From Lachnospiraceae bacterium (GTDB lineage: Bacteria; Bacillota; Clostridia; Lachnospirales; Lachnospiraceae), in contig JAFPAQ010000218.1 of assembly GCA_017424235.1 (NCBI GenBank), positions 1-35,676 of the forward strand: a stretch of 35,676 bases of DNA, read 5' to 3'. How positions within the stretch are numbered: position 1 is the first letter of the stretch; every line of letters starts with the position of its first letter. The notes beneath the pieces are model-generated. The model saw only the letters and a list, made by a program, of their open reading frames with translations. It ran no database searches and was not told the origin of the DNA. The translations under genes and the position numbers were made by a program. Positions 15,643 to 23,240 of this stretch are shown in pieces.

Positions 15643-18600
15643 ATATCTGCAAAATCAGCTATCCCTGCTCCATTTTTGCCGTTTTTCTTGACTTCATACA
15701 GCATCGCATCAGCCTGATTAAATATTTCGTTATAAGTAATTTTTTCATTAGAATATATCGCACCAAGACTGATAGAAAGATGATAATTTATATCCTGATA
15801 TATTATATCATTGTCCATTTCAGCCACTAACTGATTAAAATATGATTTGCTGTCTTCAAAAGATACACCGGACAGACATATAATAAATTCATCACCGCCA
15901 TATCTTGCACATATGCTTTTTGAAGGCATGAGGTTTTGGATTGTAAGGGCAAGCTTCTTTAATGCGACATCCCCACCTGTATGTCCCAAAGTATCATTTA
16001 CCTTTTTAAAATTGTCGAAGTCGAGAACAGCTACTGCAATCTGACTTTTTTCAGACCATTCATTAAGCAGACTGCTAAAGCTCTTTTTAAATCCATTTCT
16101 GTTATATAAACCGGTCAATGCATCCCTGTCTGCTTTCTCCTGAATAGAAAGCTTCTGCTCCATATCCTGCTGTACATTTATCAATTTACCAATATAATGA
16201 ATTCCATTTGCTGAGTCATCATCGATTTTATAGGCAGTCAGTATATACCATTGTGATTTTCCGGATATATCACGAAGCTCAAAAGGCTCTGTTCTTAACT
16301 GATTTTCATTTTCTTCAGGATTTGAATATCTGAGTAATATATCAACTATTGGATTATTATTGGTATATTTCAAAAGATTTACATTTTCATCAAAGCCAAA
16401 TTTATACTTGAATTTTTGGTCAAAATGAATTTTTTTACTTTCATAATAATACACAAATACATATTCATCTGTAAGCTGAGATAATATTTCAAATTTCTTA
16501 GTTTCAACAGCATGCTTTCTTGCACTTTTATATTTTTCATTTTTAAAATACAGAAATGAAATTATAAGTGCAAGAAATGTAAATACAATAATAGTCATGC
16601 ATTGTATTGGATTACTTTCTATATACCTTGATAGCGTGATATTTTTGGTAGGTGGACTCATTATCTCTGTGAGCATTAACTGAATATTTTCATTATCCTG
16701 ATTATACAGATATTTATTGCAAATAGTAATAAGTCGTGCATCAGCTGTTTTGGGATAAGCAAAACGCAAATTATGTCTTTGTGCCAAAGGCATTACAGTA
16801 ATATGATTATAATTGCCATATTTGGTATAATATTCAGCACTATAGTAATTAGTAATACCAAATGTAGCAGTTTTGTTACTGATTGATTGAATCATCCCTT
16901 TGATATTTTTTTCTTCAGTATATTTATCTGTAAGTATAATATCCTTTTTGGAATCTTCCCCCTGCACTACAGCCTGAACTGTATAAGGCAGGTCATCGAT
17001 AGCAATATCTTCAAGCTTTATTATTACATCAGAATATTCAATATATTCTTTAGAAAAATTGAATTTGTCAAGATACTCCTGTGAATATTCCAAACCTGCG
17101 GCCATATCGATTTCTTCAGCTTCCAATGCAAGCTGAAGCTCATAATTATTTCTATATGGAATATATCTAGCTTTTAGTCCTGACTCTGCTTCGATGGCTT
17201 TGCATAATTTAGCGGATAACCCTTCAAAGTCACCAATAAAAGAACCATTATTATATTTTGTATTAAACTGAAATGGAGCCATATCAGTCAGATATCCGAC
17301 TTTTATTTCCTGTTTTTGGGCAATATATTTTCTTTCAATGGTCGACAACGTCATATTTTTTTTGGAGTTTTCCAAATTAGTCGGTTCAACTATTGTTTGT
17401 GTTTCGTTTTCGTCTATTATAATGCCTGAAATACTATCCCTTGTAAAAGTTGGCATGTCCTCAGGCCTTGCTTTTTCCCAGCGTTTATTCCAGTCAAGAG
17501 ATATATCATCATAGGTTTCCTTTGAATATCCCTTTGCCGATTCAATAATTCTTTTTATCTGTAGGGTCGTATCAGGATTAAAAGCAGACCATAAAATATT
17601 TGCATAATAATAGTTTTTATCATGAAAGGTGTTATTCATCATGGCAATGGTATTTTCCATGTTTCCATATGATTTTGGAAATGGATCTGTTTTTACAATA
17701 GATACTCTCTCATCATCAATGGCATGTCCTGATTCATTAAGCATATAGTCAACATAGGCACGTGCAATTTTCTTGTTTTTACAATTTTTACTGATTGCAT
17801 ATGAGTAATCATTATATACTGTGATATACTGCACTCCATCAACCATATTAGGAAAAGGCATAAAACCTATTGAATCTTCATTTTTTGCAATATTTCTAAA
17901 CAATCGCATTGCCCATGAACCCATTACCATACAGCCAAGCTCACCATTTGCAAGCATATAACATGCCTTATTCCAATCCATTGAAGTTATATTATCTTCG
18001 CAAAGTCTTTTAAGTACAATATCATATAAAAGTCTGTAGGCTTCATAGTGATTACTTCCCTCTAAAAATGGATCTTTTTCATAAATGAACTTGTTATTTT
18101 TGTAATCAGCATCCCCCGTCATTTCAAAATATGGAAATGCTGTCCAGTAAAACAAAGGCCATTCAGAAGCATAATTAGTACAAAAAGGGACTGCATTTGT
18201 CCTTTCTTTTATAAGCTCCAAATCATTTATAAACTCGTCCATGCTTTTAGGAAGCTCTACTATACCTGCCTTATAGAATACATCCTTATTATAAATAATA
18301 CCTTCCAGATAAGCACTTGAAGGAAGCGCATACACAATATCTCCAAGCCTGCAGGTATTCTCCATGTAGTTGTATTGTTCGGATAATTCTTCGCACGTGC
18401 CAAAGGGCTCAAAGTATTGCTCATATTTATCAGAACCAATAAATCCCGGCATAAATAATACATCGCCATAATCATTTTCATCGATTTTTTGTCTTATGGT
18501 ATTTTCATAATCCGGTAAATAGTTATAATTTACAGTAACCTTAGGATATCGCTGTTTAAAACCCTCAAGATATTTTTCCATAATGCTTATATCTACATTT

Positions 18601-18788
18601 GACATTATATCTATGCTTCCTGACAGCATATCTTCAGATGCATACACCTTATTACATTTAATTATATCCGGATCTAGTGAACAAGACAAAAATATGAATA
18701 TCATCAGAAATATTATTCCTGATTTAAAATATAAATTCATATGCCTTAAAAATCTCATTTTTATATAAAACCTCTTGCTGCTATTCAT
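15582..18788 (-). CDS. Membrane diguanylate cyclase with two extracellular solute-binding domains (SBP_1 + SBP_3 + TM + PAS-like + GGDEF)
   Basis: 1068-aa predicted receptor. After an N-terminal hydrophobic segment (22-37) comes a sugar-type extracellular solute-binding domain (about 55-445; QRYPKVTVNYNYLPDY, GELGCMVMGSWAM). A second, family-3-type binding domain follows (about 490-705; IKVGYLTDMAPFQF, EEIDMAAGLEYSQEYLDKFNFS), then a transmembrane helix (729-747), a PAS-like region (about 765-875) and a GGDEF domain (about 880-1045). The active site is intact: RYGGDEF, motif at 964-968; DRDALTGLYNRNGF opens the domain. No RxxD inhibitory site precedes it. External ligands should therefore tune c-di-GMP synthesis. 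Residues 1050-1068 are encoded by repeat copy B. ATG 18788 has a weak ribosome-binding site; ATG 18758 is an alternative. Ligands are not determinable. Confidence 0.88.
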   Translation of the reverse strand: MNSSKRFYIKMRFLRHMNLYFKSGIIFLMIFIFLSCSLDPDIIKCNKVYASEDMLSGSIDIMSNVDISIMEKYLEGFKQRYPKVTVNYNYLPDYENTIRQKIDENDYGDVLFMPGFIGSDKYEQYFEPFGTCEELSEQYNYMENTCRLGDIVYALPSSAYLEGIIYNKDVFYKAGIVELPKSMDEFINDLELIKERTNAVPFCTNYASEWPLFYWTAFPYFEMTGDADYKNNKFIYEKDPFLEGSNHYEAYRLLYDIVLKRLCEDNITSMDWNKACYMLANGELGCMVMGSWAMRLFRNIAKNEDSIGFMPFPNMVDGVQYITVYNDYSYAISKNCKNKKIARAYVDYMLNESGHAIDDERVSIVKTDPFPKSYGNMENTIAMMNNTFHDKNYYYANILWSAFNPDTTLQIKRIIESAKGYSKETYDDISLDWNKRWEKARPEDMPTFTRDSISGIIIDENETQTIVEPTNLENSKKNMTLSTIERKYIAQKQEIKVGYLTDMAPFQFNTKYNNGSFIGDFEGLSAKLCKAIEAESGLKARYIPYRNNYELQLALEAEEIDMAAGLEYSQEYLDKFNFSKEYIEYSDVIIKLEDIAIDDLPYTVQAVVQGEDSKKDIILTDKYTEEKNIKGMIQSISNKTATFGITNYYSAEYYTKYGNYNHITVMPLAQRHNLRFAYPKTADARLITICNKYLYNQDNENIQLMLTEIMSPPTKNITLSRYIESNPIQCMTIIVFTFLALIISFLYFKNEKYKSARKHAVETKKFEILSQLTDEYVFVYYYESKKIHFDQKFKYKFGFDENVNLLKYTNNNPIVDILLRYSNPEENENQLRTEPFELRDISGKSQWYILTAYKIDDDSANGIHYIGKLINVQQDMEQKLSIQEKADRDALTGLYNRNGFKKSFSSLLNEWSEKSQIAVAVLDFDNFKKVNDTLGHTGGDVALKKLALTIQNLMPSKSICARYGGDEFIICLSGVSFEDSKSYFNQLVAEMDNDIIYQDINYHLSISLGAIYSNEKITYNEIFNQADAMLYEVKKNGKNGAGIADFADIKKSDASASDSKNLQKQILE

Positions 18789-18797
18789 AAACTATTA

Positions 18798-18865
18798 TTC
18801 CAAGCCAAAATCAATTCATTGATTTTTGGTACATAAATTGCGACTGCAAAGAACTTGGCTTGGAA
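18798..18865 (-). other. Structured leader upstream of the SBP-GGDEF gene
   Basis: An 11-bp outer stem TTCCAAGCCAA/TTGGCTTGGAA (18798-18808/18855-18865) encloses AAAATCAA-TTCA-TTGATTTT and TTGC-GACT-GCAA arms. It lies between promoter and start codon, ending 10 nt before ATG 18788. It could be a regulatory fold or a decayed repeat; the inner AAATTGCGA matches part of the dispersed repeat. Confidence 0.5.
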
Positions 18866-18922
18866 CAATTATTATAAAACAATATTAATAATAAGAAGTG
18901 ATACCGTTTGAATATCCTTGAT

Positions 18923-18951
18923 ATTATATCAAAATAAGGGATGTAAGTCTA
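18923..18951 (-). promoter_or_regulatory. Promoter of the SBP-GGDEF gene
   Basis: On the minus strand TAGACT (18946-18951, four of six matches to TTGACA), a 17-nt spacer and a perfect TATAAT (18923-18928). It gives a leader of about 130 nt containing the structured segment. Confidence 0.6.
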
Positions 18952-18977
18952 TATAAACAAGGACTTTTACTGATACA

Positions 18978-19010
18978 TAAAAATCGGATGCGCAGGCATC
19001 CGATTTTTTT
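18978..19010. terminator. Terminator of the chemoreceptor gene; hairpin-only copy C of the repeat family
   Basis: ATCGGATGC-GCAG-GCATCCGAT (18983-19004) flanked by an A-run and a seven-T run, 19 nt beyond the chemoreceptor stop. It has the same 9-bp arms as copies A, B and D but lacks the 24-nt segment. Symmetric flanks make it bidirectional. Confidence 0.85.
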
Positions 19011-19028
19011 ACGTATTATAATATTCTA

Positions 19029-21080
19029 TTAGTTTTCGGAAATCTTAAATTCCTGTACCAGATTTTGAAGCTTGCTGGTGTTGTTTTGATTGGTTTTTAA
19101 TATTTCATTCAGTACACTGGCAGTAGTATTTGTATTTTCATTTTTGGATACAATATCCTCTACCGCGACTTCATTATCTTTTGAAGCTAATCTGATTGAA
19201 TTAACCTGATCATTAATATCCTTCATCTCCGTTGAAAACTGTTGCATATCATTTTGAATTGCATTCATAATATCTTTAATACTTTCTACAGCTATGTTAT
19301 ATTCTTCAGATGATTTAGTGATTTCTTCAAAACGGTTAGCAACATCATTTTCCAAAAATCCAATTATCTCATCAAAACACTTTTGAACTGCTCCAATACT
19401 TGCATTAGTCTCATTGCAAATTTCCTGAATATTGGTTGCAGTATCAGAAGAGCTGTCTGCAAGCTTTGAAATTTCACTTGCAACTACTGCAAATCCTCTT
19501 CCTGCTTCTCCGGCTCTGGCTGCCTCAATAGAGGCATTTAGAGATAAAAGATTGGTCTGGCGTGTAATATCCAAAATCTCATTTGCCATATTATTTATTT
19601 GTGACAATGCTTCAAGATCAGACATTGCGGTTTCTACATTCTTTTGATTTTTTTCAATATTTCTGCGTGAGGCTTCCAAAGAATCTTTTACAATGTTTTT
19701 CATTTCAATAGAACTCTTACTAAGTTCAGCACTTTTATTATAACCTTGTTGTATACGTTGTTCTACATCATTCATCATACCAACAATGTGATTCATTCGG
19801 TCTTCCATTATCTTTATGGATTCATTTGTAGAAATAATACTTGCTGCCAGCTCCTGAGTAGTTGCAGCATTTTCGATAACATTATTCATTAAGCCGGAGG
19901 ACTCTTCATTCATAGTATCTGAAGACTCCAGCAGTGAATCTGAAGACTGCTTTAATACATCCACAATCTGGGTGAAGCTTTTTCTTAAGGATTCAACTGC
20001 TGTAGCAATAACACCTATTTCATTTGTATGTCCAATGTAGGATGTGATTTCTTTGGACTGGCTTAAATCCAGATTTTGCAGCTTTTTAATGGACTTTTCA
20101 ATTTTATTTAAGGGCTTTGTATTTATGCGAACAATAATCCAGGTCATGAACAGAATTAGAACATATGCAACAATGCAAATTAATCCTAAAATAATTTTAT
20201 TCTCTTTGACTACTTCAAAAACTACACTTTCCTTAGCAGTTATAATAATGGCCCAACCCCTGTTTGACAGATATGTATACATACCAATACATGAATTATT
20301 TTCTTCATCCTTGAATGTAAATGAATCATATTTTTGTTCAGGATTTTTTTCTATCATTTCAATAACCTGTAATAGCATGGGGTTTTCTATTGCTTTTCCT
20401 GCAAGAGAAAAGTCTTTGTCAAAAATGTGCAATCCTGTTTTTATATTAATCATATATGAATCGGTTTTTCCATCATTTGTTAACTCTGATAATTTCTCAT
20501 GGAGAGCATCTGCATAAACACCGCCACCGGCATATCCTATAGGCTTACCGGTATCCAGGTTATATATTATTTTGTACATGGAGGTAATCAGCTTTCCACT
20601 GGCAGGTGACACAATAATACCTGCATTATAAAATTCATTTGTTAAAAGCTCATCTTGTAATTGTTTAAGAGATTCTCCTTCACGCATAGTAACATCAATC
20701 AAATCAGGATTTTGGTGTACCTTCACTGTTGAATCCCAGTCACATATGTAAATACCTTCCCATTGATCAAGAAATTCAAAATAACTGTCAGTAAGGTTTT
20801 GTGCTTCATTTTTTAAAGGCTTACTTTTTTTAGAATCCAGATACTTTGCAAGCGTGGGTGTCTGAGCATAGGCACTAAGCAGATTTTCATTTTGAATAAC
20901 ATACTCTTCTATTATTTTTCCCTGTCCCTCTAAGGAAGTTTTCATGTTTTCCAGTTCACTTTCTTTCATTGCTGCTGACATATTGTTATTTGCTGTAATA
21001 TATAAAAATGTAATTCCGGCAAATGCAATAATTGCAACAGCTGAAGTAATGATGGAACGCAATTTCATTTTTTTAAACAT
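19029..21080 (-). CDS. Methyl-accepting chemotaxis protein with dCache-type sensor
   Basis: 683-aa receptor: transmembrane helix 1 (about 9-29), an extracellular sensor of about 260 residues with double-Cache character ([43 protein letters not shown]), transmembrane helix 2 (about 295-316), a HAMP region (about 317-370) and a long cytoplasmic signalling coiled coil. The conserved hairpin tip is plain: [20 protein letters not shown], then [11 protein letters not shown]. Such proteins control CheA and flagellar rotation. ATG 21080 follows AGGAGGGG. It has its own promoter and terminator and lies between the two GGDEF genes. The ligand is unknown; amino acids or carboxylates are common for dCache sensors. 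Confidence 0.93.
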   Translation of the reverse strand: MFKKMKLRSIITSAVAIIAFAGITFLYITANNNMSAAMKESELENMKTSLEGQGKIIEEYVIQNENLLSAYAQTPTLAKYLDSKKSKPLKNEAQNLTDSYFEFLDQWEGIYICDWDSTVKVHQNPDLIDVTMREGESLKQLQDELLTNEFYNAGIIVSPASGKLITSMYKIIYNLDTGKPIGYAGGGVYADALHEKLSELTNDGKTDSYMINIKTGLHIFDKDFSLAGKAIENPMLLQVIEMIEKNPEQKYDSFTFKDEENNSCIGMYTYLSNRGWAIIITAKESVVFEVVKENKIILGLICIVAYVLILFMTWIIVRINTKPLNKIEKSIKKLQNLDLSQSKEITSYIGHTNEIGVIATAVESLRKSFTQIVDVLKQSSDSLLESSDTMNEESSGLMNNVIENAATTQELAASIISTNESIKIMEDRMNHIVGMMNDVEQRIQQGYNKSAELSKSSIEMKNIVKDSLEASRRNIEKNQKNVETAMSDLEALSQINNMANEILDITRQTNLLSLNASIEAARAGEAGRGFAVVASEISKLADSSSDTATNIQEICNETNASIGAVQKCFDEIIGFLENDVANRFEEITKSSEEYNIAVESIKDIMNAIQNDMQQFSTEMKDINDQVNSIRLASKDNEVAVEDIVSKNENTNTTASVLNEILKTNQNNTSKLQNLVQEFKISEN

Positions 21081-21113
21081 AGTACCCCTCCTGTATTCTT
21101 AAATCTATTTTAA

Positions 21114-21142
21114 AGTATACAAAATATTATGCACTTTTTCAA
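21114..21142 (-). promoter_or_regulatory. Sigma-A promoter of the chemoreceptor gene
   Basis: On the minus strand TTGAAA (21137-21142), 17-nt spacer, TATACT (21114-21119); each box has five of six consensus matches. No sigma-28-type flagellar promoter was seen. Confidence 0.6.
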
Positions 21143-21231
21143 GCAATATTAGTACAATTGCATAAATTAACACTTATTAGCTATTAGTAATGTAAATTAA
21201 TCTGTTAATTAATGAATAAATTAGGCAAAAA

Positions 21232-21284
21232 ATCGGATGCCGGCGCATCCGATTACACACTACACTATCGCAATTTCCTATAAC
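21232..21284. repeat. Dispersed intergenic repeat, copy D (inverted), terminator for the AraC gene
   Basis: Read on the minus strand, this is the 24-nt family segment (21261-21284), 7 nt, then ATCGGATGC-GCCG-GCATCCGAT (21232-21253) followed by six T. The orientation suits termination of the leftward AraC/GH8 transcripts. The 24-nt segment is identical to copy B. Confidence 0.85.
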
Positions 21285-21292
21285 ATAAAATG

Positions 21293-21326
21293 ATAGCTGG
21301 GCAAAGTATTTCATCTTCCCAGCTAT
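21293..21326 (-). terminator. Stem-loop just after the AraC stop
   Basis: ATAGCTGGG/CCCAGCTAT with a 16-nt loop, 6 nt beyond the AraC stop codon. No real T-run follows, so it may protect the 3' end, with repeat copy D downstream as the actual terminator. Confidence 0.5.
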
Positions 21327-21332
21327 TAGTTA

Positions 21333-22001
21333 TTAGTTATATGCCCTTGTTCTTTTACGATATGTAGTAGGAGAACATCCTTTCATTGCTATAAATTTGT
21401 TTACAAAATAATCAGCATCGTTATAGCCTACTGTTTCCGCAATTTCATATACCATATCATCAGTTTTTATCAAAAGCTCTGAAGCCTTATCAATTCTGCA
21501 TTTATTAAGATATTCTCTAAATGATATACCATAAGCTTTTCTGAAAATCTGTCCAAGATAGGCACTGTTTATATAGAATTTCTGTCCCATCTCTTTGAGA
21601 GATATATTCTGGCTGTAATTTGATTTCACATAGTTCTCAATCTGTACTACAACTTTCTGAGAATTATTGCTTCTTAAATGGCAAAGGTAATCCGCAAAAT
21701 CAACAACTGTTTTCTCAAAAAGTTCTCTTTTACTGTTTTCACTTTCGTCATTTATTGAATTTTTACGGATTCTCTGAATAATCTCATACTGATTAACTGT
21801 ATTATCCTGCTCCATAGCCATATATGCCAGCTGCATTAATAGATAGTCCATATTCATACGGATAAATTCAGCATCCATATCCTCCACAAATAATTCATCA
21901 TAGATTGCCCATACAGAATCATGTATTTTAATTTTGTCGTTTTCAATTACACCCTCTAAAAGCTTATCAACAGTACTTTTTGATACTATTATAGATTTCA
22001 T
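21333..22001 (-). CDS. AraC-family regulator lacking a receiver domain (YesN C-terminal type)
   Basis: 222-aa protein. The C-terminal about 100 residues form an AraC double helix-turn-helix: ISLKEMGQKFYINSAYLGQIFRKAYGISF... and VYEIAETVGYNDADYFVNKF, then KGCSPTTYRKR. The N-terminal about 120 residues are helical and resemble the linker of YesN-type response regulators. The phospho-receiver domain normally in front is absent, and the GH8 gene ends only 45 bp upstream, so there is no room for it. It is last in a minus-strand order of sugar-binding GGDEF, GH8, AraC and probably controls the neighbouring xylan genes. The leader has GGGG 7 nt before ATG. Confidence 0.85.
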   Translation of the reverse strand: MKSIIVSKSTVDKLLEGVIENDKIKIHDSVWAIYDELFVEDMDAEFIRMNMDYLLMQLAYMAMEQDNTVNQYEIIQRIRKNSINDESENSKRELFEKTVVDFADYLCHLRSNNSQKVVVQIENYVKSNYSQNISLKEMGQKFYINSAYLGQIFRKAYGISFREYLNKCRIDKASELLIKTDDMVYEIAETVGYNDADYFVNKFIAMKGCSPTTYRKRTRAYN

Positions 22002-22046
22002 ACTAATACCCCATACCTTTCTTCAAATTCTGCAAACTACATATAT

Positions 22047-23189
22047 TTAATAAATTCTATAATTTCCACTTAAAGCAAGGAAAGCAAAGAAATATAAGCA
22101 GTTATCGTAATATCTCCATTTTCCTCTTCTCATTGGCTGATTCCAGAAGCTGCCAATCCATTCCATCTTGTTCTCACTTTTTGAAGCAAGTGAAGCCTGA
22201 GCTACTGTTGCGCCTATAGCAACCGGATGCAATGCCTGACTGTCTACAACTGTACCATCAATTTCAAAGATATGATAAGCTCCATTTCTCTTATATGGTA
22301 ATAAGAAGTCCTGTATCTTTGTAGTTGCAGCACACTGTCCTTCATCTGTTCCAAACCATTCATAGTCAAGACCGATATTTGCAACAGTTCTATAAGAGTC
22401 ACTGAAGAACCAGTCATGTCTGTCAGTTGTCCAAGGCAGAGGACGACTCATCGGTGTACCATCAAATTCTGCATATTCTGCCGAAAAACCGGTGTCAGGA
22501 TGACATGCTTTTACGAGATATTCACGGCTCGCTTTTGCTGCTAATTTCCAAAATTCCCGGTCTTCTTCGTCTGCCCACTCTGCAAAAAGTTCATAAAAAT
22601 GTGGCAAATGATAAGATGGATCTGTGAAATCAATACCTGGAACAAACAAAATCTGATGGTTTTCTCTGTTCCACATAGGCACACCTATTCTGCCGTTTTC
22701 GCCCTTATGTATGCAGGCTGACAATATTTTTTTAGCTTCCTGCGAATAATTAAAGATGCCTTCTCCATCTCCCCATCTGTGAGAAGCAAAGAATAAAGCC
22801 ATTGCAAAGAATTCTTCTCCGTCAGGTGCCGGGCCATCTGCATTTTTTGTTCCATCTAGAGCACACGACCATGCAAAATATCCTTCATTAAAACCTGTTT
22901 CCATCCACATATAGGTTTTTGCCCATTTCCAGATACGGTCAAATTCCTCTTTCATATCAAGCTGGACACATATCATCATGCCATATGACATGCCCTCTGT
23001 TCTTGCATCAGTATTACCTGTATCCATTATATATGCCATATCATCACCAACAGGATAATAAACTCTTTCATCATCATTTCCATAAAAATAATATTTTTTG
23101 ATCTCATTAAGACGCTGTTCTACAGCTTCATCTGAAATTCCCAAATCTTTAAAATAGTTTTTATATTTTTTGTTCTTGTAATCTATCAT
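22047..23189 (-). CDS. GH8 reducing-end xylose-releasing exo-oligoxylanase
   Basis: 380-aa cytoplasmic enzyme (no signal peptide) of glycoside hydrolase family 8, most like the Rex enzymes (EC 3.2.1.156) such as Bacillus halodurans BH2105, which remove xylose from the reducing end of xylo-oligosaccharides. E65 in TDARTEGMSYGMM is the expected general acid. The Asp in WTTDRHDWFFSDSYR (about D259) is the probable base. Full length compares well with the family (about 380-390 aa). GAGGAAAA precedes ATG 23189. It sits 51 bp downstream of the cytoplasmic sugar-binding GGDEF gene and 45 bp upstream of the AraC gene. Intracellular location implies that oligosaccharides are imported first; no importer is in this window. 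Confidence 0.9.
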   Translation of the reverse strand: MIDYKNKKYKNYFKDLGISDEAVEQRLNEIKKYYFYGNDDERVYYPVGDDMAYIMDTGNTDARTEGMSYGMMICVQLDMKEEFDRIWKWAKTYMWMETGFNEGYFAWSCALDGTKNADGPAPDGEEFFAMALFFASHRWGDGEGIFNYSQEAKKILSACIHKGENGRIGVPMWNRENHQILFVPGIDFTDPSYHLPHFYELFAEWADEEDREFWKLAAKASREYLVKACHPDTGFSAEYAEFDGTPMSRPLPWTTDRHDWFFSDSYRTVANIGLDYEWFGTDEGQCAATTKIQDFLLPYKRNGAYHIFEIDGTVVDSQALHPVAIGATVAQASLASKSENKMEWIGSFWNQPMRRGKWRYYDNCLYFFAFLALSGNYRIY

Positions 23190-23240
23190 TTCAAATTTTC
23201 CTCATATAATAAAAATATTGTGTGTCCTGTAATTTTTAAC

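Noticed and set aside
18798-18865. c-di-GMP (GEMM) riboswitch before the receptor-cyclase gene
   Set aside because: The stems and loops do not show the GEMM tetraloop/receptor pattern; it is kept only as an unassigned structured leader.
20044-20517. 157-codon plus-strand frame inside the chemoreceptor gene
   Set aside because: Antisense to the intact sensor domain; composition is that of reverse-complemented coding DNA and no promoter or ribosome-binding site precedes it.
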